Assembly (NCBI GenBank): GCA_029245955.1 | Contig: JAQWOH010000028.1 | Span: 25,141 to 89,140, forward strand | DNA from: Fuerstiella sp. | GTDB taxonomy: Bacteria; Planctomycetota; Planctomycetia; Planctomycetales; Planctomycetaceae | Direction: 5' to 3' | Length of the DNA: 64,000 nt | Shown: piece after piece, positions 25,122 through 34,703 of the stretch | Position numbering within the stretch: the first letter of the stretch is position 1 | Layout of the letters: the number at the start of each line of letters is the position of its first letter | Made by a program: the position numbers and the translations under genes | Notes under the pieces: generated by a model | Seen by the model: the letters and a program-made list of their open reading frames with translations, nothing else | Told to the model about the DNA's origin: nothing | The model's database searches: none

Positions 25122-26843
25122 ATGCTGATCACGATCGAAGAGATCTTTGACGAGTTTGAAGAGCTGGACCCGCGTGACCAGTCTCAGTTTTTGCTGGAAC
25201 TCGGCTACGACCTGCCTCGATTCGCTCCCGAAGAACAACGGGAAAGTGACCTTGTGCATGGCTGTCAGAGCCAGGTATGGCTGACTGCTCGTGCCGCTGA
25301 CAATGACAGCAATCCGGTGATTGAGCTTCGTGCGGACAGCGATGCGGAAGTGGTTCGTGGCTTAATCACTGTGTTACTCGCCTCATACTCAGGAAAAACA
25401 GCCAGCGAAATACTGCGTCTGTCCATCGGCGACGTGTTTGCTCGGTTACGGCTGAACCAGTATATTTCTCCTCAGCGGCAAAACGGCCTGCAGGGAATGG
25501 TCGATCGCATTCGCGAAATTGCGCGGCGACACGCTCCCTGTGCAGCGTACACCGATCCGTCGCCCGTGCAGGTGCCGTTGCGACCAACCGCCGTTCTTCT
25601 CACAGCCGCTGAATTTGACCCCCTGGACGTCCGTCGACAGTTCCCGGTGCTGAACCAGACACTGGACGACGGACTGACTCCCGTCTTTCTGGACAGCGGC
25701 GCCTCCGCCCAAAAGCCACAGGTCGTGATTGACAAGGAACGCGAGGTTGAAGAGCAGTACTATGCGAACGCCTATCGCGGACGATATCGGTTCGGAGCTC
25801 GTATTGACGAAGAACTGGAGAACGCTCGTCAGAAGATTGCCACATTCATTTCCGCTGAGTCACCGCAGCAGATCGCATTTACTTCGGGGGCAACGGCGAC
25901 GATCAACGCCGTCGCCTTTGGCTGGGGCAGATCACATGTCGGTGAAGGAGACGAAATCCTGATCACCGAGATGGAACATCACGCCAACTTCGTTCCGTGG
26001 CAGCAACTGGCACTGCAGCAAAAAGCAACTCTTCGATTTATTCCGATGACAGTCGACGGCCGGCTGGATCTGAATCGGCTGGACGAGGTGTTGACGAAGA
26101 AGACAAAAGTACTTGCCGTCTGCGGGATGTCCAATGTTCTGGGAACAGTGAACCCCGTCCGTGAACTGGCCGCCAGAGCGCATGCGGTTGGAGCCATCAT
26201 CGTTGTGGACGGTGCCCAGAGTGTGCCTCACCAGGTCACGGACGTTGTCTCGGATGATGTGGATTTCTTGATTTTCTCCGGACACAAACTCTATGGTCCG
26301 ACCGGTGTCGGCATTCTCTACGGCAAAACCGGACGCCTTGCCGAGACGGAGCCGATTCTGTTTGGCGGGCACATGATCGACCGCGTTTACAGGGACCACT
26401 CCACGTGGGCGGCCCCACCGGCGCGTTTTGAGGCAGGAACACTGCCGATCGTCCAGGCAATTGGTCTGGGGGCCGCCGTCGACTGGGTCTCCGAGATCGA
26501 TGTTACGTGGATTCATGAACATGAGCAACAGTTGCTGCGAAGTGCGACGGAGCAGCTGCAGCGAATCCCGGGACTGACGATTTTTGGCCCCTCCGTGGAT
26601 CACAAGGGGGCAATCATCAGTTTTCGTATTGATGATGTACATCCGGAGGATCTGGCCATCATGCTTGACCGTCGAGCTGTTCTGACGCGACACGGTCATC
26701 ATTGTGCGATGCCACTGCACGAACTGCTGGCCGTCAGCGGGACAACGCGGGCCAGCTTCGCCGCGTACAATACGGAAGACGATGTGACTGCTCTGGTCAG
26801 CGCGATCGAGTACGGCCTTGACGAATTAAGGCGTCGCCGGTAA
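25122..26843 (+). CDS. SufE-SufS fusion cysteine desulfurase
   Basis: A 573-residue bifunctional protein. Residues 1-140 are SufE, the sulfur acceptor, with the catalytic Cys48 in VHGCQSQVW. A short linker follows, then residues 165-573 are a group II cysteine desulfurase (SufS): FLDSGASAQKP, ANAYRGRYRFG, FTSGATATINAV, EMEHHANFVPW, DGAQSVPH and the PLP lysine in FSGHKLYGPTGVGILYG (K389). The sulfur-carrying Cys528 lies in RHGHHCAMPLHELL. Both active cysteines are present, so cysteine-derived persulfide could pass within one chain to a scaffold protein. No sufBCD genes are in the window; the Mrp-type ATPase upstream is the only Fe-S partner visible. ATG 25122 starts the SufE domain. Confidence 0.94.
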   Translation: MLITIEEIFDEFEELDPRDQSQFLLELGYDLPRFAPEEQRESDLVHGCQSQVWLTARAADNDSNPVIELRADSDAEVVRGLITVLLASYSGKTASEILRLSIGDVFARLRLNQYISPQRQNGLQGMVDRIREIARRHAPCAAYTDPSPVQVPLRPTAVLLTAAEFDPLDVRRQFPVLNQTLDDGLTPVFLDSGASAQKPQVVIDKEREVEEQYYANAYRGRYRFGARIDEELENARQKIATFISAESPQQIAFTSGATATINAVAFGWGRSHVGEGDEILITEMEHHANFVPWQQLALQQKATLRFIPMTVDGRLDLNRLDEVLTKKTKVLAVCGMSNVLGTVNPVRELAARAHAVGAIIVVDGAQSVPHQVTDVVSDDVDFLIFSGHKLYGPTGVGILYGKTGRLAETEPILFGGHMIDRVYRDHSTWAAPPARFEAGTLPIVQAIGLGAAVDWVSEIDVTWIHEHEQQLLRSATEQLQRIPGLTIFGPSVDHKGAIISFRIDDVHPEDLAIMLDRRAVLTRHGHHCAMPLHELLAVSGTTRASFAAYNTEDDVTALVSAIEYGLDELRRRR

Positions 26844-26880
26844 TCGCTGCGAATTTTCCCGGGACTGCAGAACGTATCCG

Positions 26881-29049
26881 TTATTCCAGCTTGATCTGCA
26901 CCTGCTGGATCGTGCCGTCATACGCAAAATCGTCAGTTACACCGTAGTCGCCTACGTGACCGGCAGCATCACGACCAACCTGCAGTCCGTCGATCGGCAT
27001 GCTCTGCAGCGAGCCGGGAACAGTCCCACGGGCAAGCAATCGGTCGCCCGACGTGATCGTCACGTCTCCGACTTTTGTCAGGAGTATGACAAAGTTCTTT
27101 GCGCCAGTCGGCAGCATGCCGCTGACTGTAAAGATCTTTCCCTGTCGACGCTGAGCAAACCAGATCTTTTCAGATTTCTGATACACCACGTAGCCCGACG
27201 CAGAACCTCCCTGAGCGACCAGCACACCCTGTGTACCGGCCGCAGCCAGCTTGACCGTCACCGTAATCGCCTTGTCCATGACCATCGGAGATTTGTTCTG
27301 CGGCAGATCGGCGTCGGCGATCAACTTGAAGTTTTTCTTCTTTGAAAATCCAGCGGTCTTCTTTTTCCGGTTCTTGTAATAAGGAGTCAGCGGCAGCACA
27401 TCGGCTCTCTGTGCATACTGCTGCCACTGCGCGGAAAGAACCCGAACTCTGGTCGGCTCGGCAGCGGCGAGGTTGTTCAATTCGGCTCGATCCGCCCGAA
27501 TGTTGTACAGTTCCCATGGACCGGTGTCACCTTTGGCAACAAGTTTCCAGTCGCCGACGCGAATGGCACGGTTACCTTCGTGTTCCCAGAAAATGGCTTC
27601 GCGTTCAATTTCCTCACCCTGGAAAGCCGGCGTCAGACTGCGACCTTCCAGCGGCTTAATCTGTTGTCCTTCATAGTCCGTCGGATAATCAGCAGCGGCG
27701 ATGTCCACACATGTTGCCATGATGTCAATCAGATGGCCCGGTTGATGCTCCAGTTCACCGTGGCGTTTAATCTGAGCGGGCCAGTGAGCAATCAACGGCG
27801 TGCTGACACCGCCTTCGTGCACCCAGTGTTTATACTCGCGAAACGGAGTGTTGGAGGCATTCGCCCAGCCGCGGCCATAGGCGATGTACGTATCGGCCGG
27901 GCCCGGCATGACTTCCGGACCCTGAACCAGCGGCCAGCCGTCACGCGTTTTTTTCGGAATCATGTCGAACTGCAATTCGCCCGGTTCCATGGCAGCCTCC
28001 GGCTTCTCGGGGCGACGAGGAAGATTCGCTTTGGCACCTCGTCCCAGTCCTTCAGCGCAGCCGCCGTTGTCCTGCATAAACAGCACCAAAGTGTTGTCAA
28101 GCCGATCAGTGTCTTTAAGACTCTGGACAATCTTTCCGATGCCCTGATCCATCCGGTCGATCATGGCCGCATAGACTTCCATACAGCGGATCTCCCATTC
28201 AAGGTGCTTCACCTTGCTCCAGTCTTCAGCCTGTGGGGAAAGTTCAATATCCGGCGGAACGACTCCCAGTTCCTTCATGCGCCGCAAACGCGCCCGGCGA
28301 ATCGCCCCGTAACCTTCATCGTAGAAGCCTTTGTATTTGGCGATGTCTTCCGGCAATGCATGCATCGGCCAGTGAGCGGCCGTGTAGGCCACGTACATAA
28401 AGAACGGCTTGTCGGCCTGCTGCGTGTTGTGATCAGAAATGAACCGCACAGCATGGTCACTGATGGCGTCTGTGTAGTAATAGTTGGCCGGCTGATACTC
28501 AGCGTCGGTCACGGGTGAAATCTGAGTGTTGTCGCGCGTCAGGGAGTTTGGGTCGTAGAAACTGCCGGCTCCATGAATCGTGCCGTAAAACCGATCGAAA
28601 CCTCGCTGGATCGGCCAGTTGTTCTTCATCCCATCCGGTTTTACGTCTGACGTGACATGCCACTTGCCGGCCATGTAAGTGCCGTAGCCCGCACTTTTCA
28701 GCACCTCGGCCATCGTCATACAACGACGATTTAGTTCCCCACGATAACCCTCGAAGCCGGAATCGCTCATCATATGCCCCACGCCCGCCTGATGTGGATA
28801 CAGTCCGGTCAGCAGTGATGCCCTTGTGGGGCAGCAACGAGCAGTATTATAGAACTGAGTAAATCTCAATCCCCTCTCGGCAAGACCATCCAGCACGGGT
28901 GTCTGAACTTCGCTGCCGTAGCAGCCAATGTCGGAATACCCCATATCGTCGGCCAGTATGACAATAATATTGGGACGTTCTGTGGCGCTGGCACATGTCG
29001 GTCCAAGTCCACAAAGCGCGCAGGCCACTAATATAAGTCTTATCCGCAT
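26881..29049 (-). CDS. arylsulfatase A-like sulfatase with C-terminal LamG-like domain
   Basis: A 722-residue exported sulfatase. A signal peptide (MRIRLILVACALCGLGPTCASA) is followed by NIIVILADDMGYSDIGCYG. The formylglycine site is C72-C-P-T-R in RCCPTRASLLTGLYPHQAG. GKWHVTSD, MQDNGGCAEG and HEGGVSTPLIAHWP follow, so the catalytic site is complete. The segment after residue 560 begins with a lysine-rich linker (KNRKKKTAGFSKKKNF) and continues as a beta-rich domain with GYVVYQ and DFAYDGTIQQVQI, suggesting a LamG/concanavalin fold. The usual substrates of this class are sulfated polysaccharides or aryl sulfates. ATG 29049 is preferred over an in-frame GTG 9 nt upstream. It is convergent with the SufE-SufS gene, ending 37 bp from it. 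Confidence 0.93.
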   Translation of the reverse strand: MRIRLILVACALCGLGPTCASATERPNIIVILADDMGYSDIGCYGSEVQTPVLDGLAERGLRFTQFYNTARCCPTRASLLTGLYPHQAGVGHMMSDSGFEGYRGELNRRCMTMAEVLKSAGYGTYMAGKWHVTSDVKPDGMKNNWPIQRGFDRFYGTIHGAGSFYDPNSLTRDNTQISPVTDAEYQPANYYYTDAISDHAVRFISDHNTQQADKPFFMYVAYTAAHWPMHALPEDIAKYKGFYDEGYGAIRRARLRRMKELGVVPPDIELSPQAEDWSKVKHLEWEIRCMEVYAAMIDRMDQGIGKIVQSLKDTDRLDNTLVLFMQDNGGCAEGLGRGAKANLPRRPEKPEAAMEPGELQFDMIPKKTRDGWPLVQGPEVMPGPADTYIAYGRGWANASNTPFREYKHWVHEGGVSTPLIAHWPAQIKRHGELEHQPGHLIDIMATCVDIAAADYPTDYEGQQIKPLEGRSLTPAFQGEEIEREAIFWEHEGNRAIRVGDWKLVAKGDTGPWELYNIRADRAELNNLAAAEPTRVRVLSAQWQQYAQRADVLPLTPYYKNRKKKTAGFSKKKNFKLIADADLPQNKSPMVMDKAITVTVKLAAAGTQGVLVAQGGSASGYVVYQKSEKIWFAQRRQGKIFTVSGMLPTGAKNFVILLTKVGDVTITSGDRLLARGTVPGSLQSMPIDGLQVGRDAAGHVGDYGVTDDFAYDGTIQQVQIKLE

Positions 29050-29444
29050 CTTGATCACTCAGTCGTTAAAAGTCGTAAAAAATGGAAACCTGTCCGCAGT
29101 AAAATGATATTTCCGAAACTTTTGTCGCTCAGCATATCACGCGGCTGACGAACACCCAAACGACGTACTTCGGACTTTATGGTGCCAAGTGCGCGGACGC
29201 ACACAAATCTGTCCTTCGAAACTGAAAGACTTCGCTGTGTTCGGCAAAAACATGAACGCCATCGCCTGTTCCGGTCAATCTTTTGTACAACTTGCAAGCG
29301 GCTGCTGCATCTGTCATCTTGGGGCGCGACGAACATACAGAAGTACCCTGACATTCACTCCTGCACCTCCAAGACATCTCGCCGCAGGCAGGTCGATACG
29401 GCAAGTCACTCGTCCTGCTGGCATTTCTGCCGTAAACAACTCCT
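29050..29444. other. divergent promoter region
   Basis: This spacer lies between the divergent sulfatase gene and the RDD-MoxR operon. Overlapping short frames on both strands are not supported. It should contain the promoter of the seven-gene operon, but I can name no consensus. Confidence 0.4.
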
Positions 29445-30461
29445 ATGCCCGACACCCTCAAAGTTGACACTCGTGTGACTGTGGAAACACCCGAAGGTGT
29501 GGATTTCCAGTTCATGATTGCGGGGCCGGGAAAGCGAGGCATGTCTTTCATCGTCGATATTATGCTGAAGTTGGGGATCATTGCGGCCTGCCTGCTGATC
29601 CTCTCCATGATGTCGGCTCTGTCGTTCCAGGTGTCAGGGGTGGGTGGCGGCATCTTTTTGGTCACGTGGTTCGCCATGTCGTGGCTGTATGGCTCCTGCT
29701 TCGAGGCATTCTGGAATGGTCAGACACCCGGAAAGAAATATCAAAACCTGCGAGTTGTTCGCACCAATGGCACGCCGATTGGCTGGTTTGAAGCGTTCGG
29801 ACGTAATTTACTGATAGTTGCCGACGGAATGCTGGTGCTAGGACCGTTGGCTCTGAATACGGTTGGTCTGCTGTCAATGGCCTCCACGCGACGGATGCAA
29901 CGACTGGGGGATTTGGTGTTCGACACGATGGTTATTGATGAAGCCCGCGAGTTCATCAGTCGTGCAGCCGGAATCACTCATGGAGTGGAACGGCTGCGCC
30001 GCAGCGAATGCAATGGACAATTTCATGTTCCCGAACGAACGCTGGCGGTCGTCGAACGTCTGTTTGAAGGAGACCGTCTGATTTCCGACGGCCGCCGGGA
30101 GGAAATCGCACGCACACTTTCACTGGCCCTCAGGTCACGCCTTGACTTTGTCGAACCAGGACCGGATCCGCTGAATCCCAATACTTACTTCGTTCAGACG
30201 CCACTGAAGCACACAACGTTTCTGAAGCGTGTGTTGAAAACATTTTCAGACAGTCCGAACGGCCGGGCAGCCCAGACAGAAGACGACGGCGACGATGCGT
30301 CACTGGAAATTATTGACGAGACCCTTCACAGCATGAATGTATCGGACAGCGGTCCTGAAAGCCCGGCGGATGCAGGGCCTGCCGAGTCGGCGGAAGGAGC
30401 GACCCTTGTTACGGGAGCCGACTGGCAGCAGCCGGCATCTGGTGACGGGAGCACGTCGTGA
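29445..30461 (+). CDS. RDD family membrane protein
   Basis: A 338-residue membrane protein and the first gene of a seven-gene operon. Residues 24-165 form an RDD domain with three membrane segments (about 38-60, 66-88 and 118-140) and the family's arginine/aspartate positions (KRGMSFIVDIML; RMQRLGDLVFDTMVI). NGQTPGKKYQNLRVV is the typical loop. Residues 170-338 are soluble, with an acidic, low-complexity tail. RDD proteins are proposed to be small-molecule or ion transporters, but here the neighbours (SpoIIM-like, DUF4129, MoxR, DUF58) point to membrane chaperone or envelope work. The stop overlaps the next start (GTGA at 30458). Confidence 0.88.
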   Translation: MPDTLKVDTRVTVETPEGVDFQFMIAGPGKRGMSFIVDIMLKLGIIAACLLILSMMSALSFQVSGVGGGIFLVTWFAMSWLYGSCFEAFWNGQTPGKKYQNLRVVRTNGTPIGWFEAFGRNLLIVADGMLVLGPLALNTVGLLSMASTRRMQRLGDLVFDTMVIDEAREFISRAAGITHGVERLRRSECNGQFHVPERTLAVVERLFEGDRLISDGRREEIARTLSLALRSRLDFVEPGPDPLNPNTYFVQTPLKHTTFLKRVLKTFSDSPNGRAAQTEDDGDDASLEIIDETLHSMNVSDSGPESPADAGPAESAEGATLVTGADWQQPASGDGSTS

Positions 30462-31498
30462 ACCGTGAACGATTCATTCGCCAGCGGCGAGCCGACTGGC
30501 AGCAGCTTGAAACGCTGCTGACGGGCATGAAGAACCGACGCCTGAGCCGGTGGTCCGGTTCAGACGTCACTCGTCTCTCGGGACTCTACCGCTCTGTCTG
30601 TTATGACCTGTCTCTGGTGCAGTCACGGGAATGGGGAGCAAGACTGGAACAGTATCTGAATGACCTTGTTGCTCAGGGCCACAATTGCCTCTACCGGTCG
30701 CCACCGCGGTCCATCGACACCGCACTGAAGTTTCTGTCACATGGCTTCCCACAGTTATTGCGCAAACGGAAAAACTTCTTCTTCGTCTCTTTGGCCCTGT
30801 TTGCCGTACCATTCCTGATCGCAATGATAATCGCGACGAACGATCCTGTGGTGGCTGAGCAAATCATTGACAAGACTCAGATGGAACAGGCGGGCGAGAG
30901 TTATTCAAAGGATCTGTACAAGGACATCGACGCCAATTATGCAGAAGAACGCACGTTCATGACGGGCTTTTATGTATGGAATAATGTTGGGATCGCGTTT
31001 CGATGTTTCGCCCTGGGAGCATTTTTTGGTGCAGGGACAGTGGTTACGCTGTTGTTCAACGGAATCATGCTGGGGGCTGTGTGTGGCTATATCATTAACC
31101 AGGGGTTTTCGGACAACTTCTTCAGCTTCGCCATATCACACGGCTCGTTTGAACTGACTGCTATTGTGATCTCCGGGGCGGCAGGGCTGCTGCTTGGCTG
31201 GGGCATGATTCACCCCGGTGAACTCAGCCGACGAGAATCGCTGCGGGTACACGGCATCGATGCCATCAAACTGGCCTCGGGCGCAGGGGCCATGCTGGTT
31301 ATTGCGGCATTGATTGAGGGCTATTTCTCTCCGATGGCTTTGCCGCACAGCGTCAAGTACGTTGTGGGAACCATGATGTGGGGGCTGGTATTCGTATACC
31401 TGGTACAGGGAGGACGTAACGCGTCCGGAACAGAGACAACGGCCGATGGCCATCGTCACGAAGTCTCAACGGCACATTCGGCGGAGGATTCCGAATGA
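30458..31498 (+). CDS. stage II sporulation protein M-like (SpoIIM/DUF95) membrane protein
   Basis: A 346-residue integral membrane protein of the SpoIIM/DUF95 family. The N-terminal 95 residues are cytoplasmic and basic (RRLSRWSGSDVTRLSGLYRSV). Membrane segments follow: FFVSLALFAVPFLIAMIIA, then FFGAGTVVTLLFNGIMLGAV, the stretch SFELTAIVISGAAGLLLGWG and LASGAGAMLVIAALIEGYF. FFSFAISHGSFELTAIVISG is a conserved DUF95 segment. The start is GTG, overlapping the preceding stop by 4 nt, and the gene ends in an ATGA overlap with the next. The sporulation name does not imply sporulation here; the family is common beside RDD and MoxR genes in non-sporulating bacteria. Confidence 0.87.
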   Translation: MNRERFIRQRRADWQQLETLLTGMKNRRLSRWSGSDVTRLSGLYRSVCYDLSLVQSREWGARLEQYLNDLVAQGHNCLYRSPPRSIDTALKFLSHGFPQLLRKRKNFFFVSLALFAVPFLIAMIIATNDPVVAEQIIDKTQMEQAGESYSKDLYKDIDANYAEERTFMTGFYVWNNVGIAFRCFALGAFFGAGTVVTLLFNGIMLGAVCGYIINQGFSDNFFSFAISHGSFELTAIVISGAAGLLLGWGMIHPGELSRRESLRVHGIDAIKLASGAGAMLVIAALIEGYFSPMALPHSVKYVVGTMMWGLVFVYLVQGGRNASGTETTADGHRHEVSTAHSAEDSE

Positions 31499-32322
31499 AG
31501 GTCGAGGACTGTATTGTGTCCGTCGAGCGCCGAAGTGTCGGTGGCTGCATTGACCTGGCCTTCATCTTTGCCAGGCAGTTCATAGTGCCGCTCAGTTCAC
31601 TCACGCTGTGTTTTGCTGTTCCGTCGACCTTGCTGGCATGGCTTCTCGGCGAGTCGATAGGGCGCGATGTCCTGATTCCATGCACCATGGTGTTTGCTTT
31701 TTTCAGCACAATGCTGGGAGGAGCGATGATCGCCGCAGTCGGTCCGCAGGTTTTTGGAGTCCCTATGAGTACAATGTCCGCACTACGAGGACTGGGAAGT
31801 CGCATCTTGCCGTATGCCCTGCTGGCCATGCTGGCTCGCTGCACGGGCATGTGTATGATGATTCCGATCATCTTTGCTATGGCCTGGTGTGGCCATCTTC
31901 CGGAAGTCATGTTTCTGGAACGTACTCCGTTGTCGCAGATCAGCCAGAGACTTTCGTGGCTTGGCCGCAGCGGAGGGTACTCACGGAACATCGGACGATT
32001 CATCACGCTGACATGTTATTGGGCGCTGTTTGCCGTGGGATTGTTTCTGATAATCGACCTGCTTTCCGCATGGGTGTTCAACGCTCCGATATTTTTTGGC
32101 ACAATCGCCCCGGGTCCTGATCTGATGCAGGCGCTGACGTCGCGAATCATCGACGACCCGATTGTTGTCGTGACATTGCATGCAGCGATGTGGCTCACGT
32201 ATCCCATCATCCGTCTTGCGTGGTTCTTCTGCTATCTGGACCAGCGTATCCGCAACGAGTGCTGGGATCTGGATTTGCAGTTTCGCGTCGAAGCGGTGCG
32301 TCTTGAGGAGCAGATGGCATGA
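31495..32322 (+). CDS. hypothetical multi-pass membrane protein
   Basis: A 275-residue protein that I cannot assign to a family. It has about five hydrophobic segments: IVPLSSLTLCFAVPSTLLAW, LIPCTMVFAFFSTMLGGAMI, ILPYALLAMLARCTGMCMMI, CYWALFAVGLFLIIDLLSAW and VTLHAAMWLTYPIIRLAWFF. The start ATGA overlaps the SpoIIM-like stop, and the end overlaps the DUF4129 start in the same way, so it is translated as part of the operon. The C-terminus (YLDQRIRNECWDLDLQFRVEA) resembles the tails of membrane proteins in MoxR operons that precede DUF4129 genes. Its role is unknown. Confidence 0.8.
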   Translation: MKVEDCIVSVERRSVGGCIDLAFIFARQFIVPLSSLTLCFAVPSTLLAWLLGESIGRDVLIPCTMVFAFFSTMLGGAMIAAVGPQVFGVPMSTMSALRGLGSRILPYALLAMLARCTGMCMMIPIIFAMAWCGHLPEVMFLERTPLSQISQRLSWLGRSGGYSRNIGRFITLTCYWALFAVGLFLIIDLLSAWVFNAPIFFGTIAPGPDLMQALTSRIIDDPIVVVTLHAAMWLTYPIIRLAWFFCYLDQRIRNECWDLDLQFRVEAVRLEEQMA

Positions 32323-33281
32323 AGCAGGCTGCTACTATTTCTCCGTTCCCGATACCGACTAAAACTGCTGCAGTCCGCTGGTGTCCGCGACAGGCTGTGC
32401 AGGCGTTGCTATTTCTCGTTGCTGCCGCCCTCGCTTTTGCCCCCGCAGCCAAAGCACAGCCCTCCTTCAATGTCAGCGACCAAGCAACCGTTCTTAACGC
32501 GCAGACAGGAAAACTTCCGTCTGAGCAGATTCGTCAGTCAGCTGGCCGCGTCATGCAGCGAAATGACTACCGCTCAGTGCGACGCCGTGTGCTAGAGAAC
32601 ATCGTGGATGACACGGATGCCGACAAGGGTTTCCTGCAGCAGTCACTGCGGACTATGAGTCGTACGATTGGCGATTTCTTTGAATGGATTTTTACAGGCC
32701 TGTTCTCTTCACGACCAGGTCGTCCGGCCAGGCCTCGTACCCCAGCGGCGTCACCAACAACTACGTCAGGCAGCAGCGGCCTGGATTTCAGTTTCGGCCA
32801 GGCATTGCTCTACGTGGGACTGGCCGTTTTGACCGGGATAATCATCTGGCTCATTGCCACAGTCCTGAAACATTCGGATGGCAGCCGAAGTCTGAATCGT
32901 GAGGGACTGTTTGACCAGGATGGCCTGTCCGACCTGAGCATTCCTCCGGGGGAACTGGCCGCGTCGACTTATGAAACGCGTGCGCTGCAGATGGCGAACA
33001 GCGAAGATTTTGGAGGAGCGATTCGGGAATTACTGATCGGCAGCATGAGCTGGATTGAGCGTGCTGGTCTGATACGGTTTCGCAAAGGCCTGACGAATCG
33101 TGACTATGTGCGGGCTGTCTGGCGGCAGGAAGATCGGCGGCTCGCCTACGGCTCCACGGCATTGGAATTCGAACGTATCTATTTTGGTCGGCGCGAAGCG
33201 ACTCGTGAGATGTTTCAGAACTGTCTGCAAAATTTCCAAGGATCATTCCGTGAAGAAGAAACGACGACTGCAGAGGTCTGA
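32319..33281 (+). CDS. DUF4129 domain membrane protein
   Basis: A 320-residue protein. An N-terminal hydrophobic segment (QALLFLVAAALAFAPAAKAQ, about residues 28-47) looks like a signal peptide. A periplasmic region of about 100 residues contains a Pro/Arg/Thr-rich stretch (SRPGRPARPRTPAASP). A membrane segment, LLYVGLAVLTGIIIWLIATVL, comes at about 168-188. The C-terminal cytoplasmic part is DUF4129: ETRALQMANSEDFGGAIREL, IERAGLIRFRKGLTNRDYVR and FERIYFGRREATREMF. DUF4129 genes occur in MoxR/DUF58 operons. It overlaps its predecessor by an ATGA and the following gene by 32 nt. Confidence 0.85.
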   Translation: MKQAATISPFPIPTKTAAVRWCPRQAVQALLFLVAAALAFAPAAKAQPSFNVSDQATVLNAQTGKLPSEQIRQSAGRVMQRNDYRSVRRRVLENIVDDTDADKGFLQQSLRTMSRTIGDFFEWIFTGLFSSRPGRPARPRTPAASPTTTSGSSGLDFSFGQALLYVGLAVLTGIIIWLIATVLKHSDGSRSLNREGLFDQDGLSDLSIPPGELAASTYETRALQMANSEDFGGAIRELLIGSMSWIERAGLIRFRKGLTNRDYVRAVWRQEDRRLAYGSTALEFERIYFGRREATREMFQNCLQNFQGSFREEETTTAEV

Positions 33282-34701
33282 CGTATTCTGGCTGACCGCG
33301 GTAGCCCTGCTGATTCTGCTTCAGTTCTGGTGGGTACCCGGAGATCCAGGTACACCTGACGATACGTACAGCAACAGTATTGAAGGCAAACGCGGATTTT
33401 TCCAGACGCTTGAGGACCTGTCAGCCGCTGCGCTGTTTCCACCGGTTCGTCGCGAGTCACGCCTTCTGATTCCGGACGAGCCCTGCACACTGGTGATTCT
33501 CAGTCCGGATCGATATCCAAATGAATACGAACAGGCGGAGCTGGCGGAGTTTGTCCTTAACGGCGGCACGTTGTTGTTCGCCCCCAACTGGACACACCCG
33601 GACTGTTCGATTCCACAGTTGAGTATTCATACGGAACAGTGGACAAACGCCGGAGACGATTCCGTCGCTTCTCCCATATCCCCCGCACCTCTGCCCGGAT
33701 CTGCGGGAGGTGCAGCATCTGAGACCGATGCCCAGCCTGCTGAACTTCCGGCAGAGGTTCCTGATGCCACCGTGGCGCTTAAGCCGGCGACTGTCCCCCC
33801 GACCAGCAACACTGAGAATTCACCGGACAGGATGCTGGAAGACGCCTATAAGAAGAATCCCGCGTCTCCGCCGCAGCCACGTTCACAGGTGTCCGGACTA
33901 TCTGAAACAGATGATCTGAGAGACGCTCGCAGATTTCAGGCAAACAGCCAGCTTGTCGAAGGGGCGGTGTCGTGGCGGACTCGAGCTCAGCTGAGTGACG
34001 CAGCGATAAATCCGATTGTGCTCGTAAAAGCCAGCGGCGGGACTGTCCAGGCCGGCGCATGGAACTATGGCAACGGGCTGGTGGTGGTCAGCGCCAGTGC
34101 CGATGTCTTTTCCAATCGGGCCATGCTGCACGACGCTCAGGCGGAACTGGCGGTGCGTCTTGTCGAATATGCCCATGCTCATCACGTCGACCGACCTGGT
34201 TCCGCAGCGACGCCCATTGTTATCGGAGAATTTCTGAATGCCAGTGACGCCTATCGTGGCACGGCAGTCCTGATGAGTCCGTCGCTGCGATCCGGCACAC
34301 TGCAATTAGTAACTATCGCAATTCTGGCCGGTTGGTTCGGCTTCCATCGATTCGGTCCGCCAAAACGCATCAATGCATCGCAGCGACGAAGCCTGACGGA
34401 AAGCGCAACGGCCGTGGGCAATCTGCATTTCCGTACCGCCAGCGGTGGCGAAGCAGTCCACTGCTACGTCGAATACATGAAAACACAGATGCAGAAAACC
34501 TTTGGCAGCTCAGTGCGTCTGGACGACACAGAGATAATTGCACTTCGCACGGGACTGGAACCGAAGGAAGTGCAGCAGCGAATCGTCAATGCCTCCAGCC
34601 TGAGTGGGGCCACGTCCACTACAGCCTCCCAGGCTGCGTCAGCCATCCGTGACCTGTCCGGCCTCCTGGACCTTTTGACCGGCAACAGAAAGATAAACTG
34701 A
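33250..34701 (+). CDS. DUF4350-like membrane protein
   Basis: A 483-residue protein with one membrane segment near each end (VFWLTAVALLILLQFWW at about residues 11-27, and LQLVTIAILAGWFGFHRFG near residue 355). The region between contains segments of the type seen in DUF4350 proteins: SNSIEGKRGFFQTLEDL, LVILSPDRYPNEYEQAELAEFVLNGG (given here only as its start) and WNYGNGLVVVSASADVFSNR. It is interrupted by a Pro/Ala/Ser-rich insertion at about 140-220. The C-terminus continues into a cytoplasmic part with HCYVEYMKTQMQKTFG. The start is GTG 33250; the frame is open further upstream inside the DUF4129 gene, but that sequence lacks a signal. It ends 2 nt before the MoxR start. Confidence 0.8.
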   Translation: MKKKRRLQRSDVFWLTAVALLILLQFWWVPGDPGTPDDTYSNSIEGKRGFFQTLEDLSAAALFPPVRRESRLLIPDEPCTLVILSPDRYPNEYEQAELAEFVLNGGTLLFAPNWTHPDCSIPQLSIHTEQWTNAGDDSVASPISPAPLPGSAGGAASETDAQPAELPAEVPDATVALKPATVPPTSNTENSPDRMLEDAYKKNPASPPQPRSQVSGLSETDDLRDARRFQANSQLVEGAVSWRTRAQLSDAAINPIVLVKASGGTVQAGAWNYGNGLVVVSASADVFSNRAMLHDAQAELAVRLVEYAHAHHVDRPGSAATPIVIGEFLNASDAYRGTAVLMSPSLRSGTLQLVTIAILAGWFGFHRFGPPKRINASQRRSLTESATAVGNLHFRTASGGEAVHCYVEYMKTQMQKTFGSSVRLDDTEIIALRTGLEPKEVQQRIVNASSLSGATSTTASQAASAIRDLSGLLDLLTGNRKIN

Positions 34702-34703
34702 AA

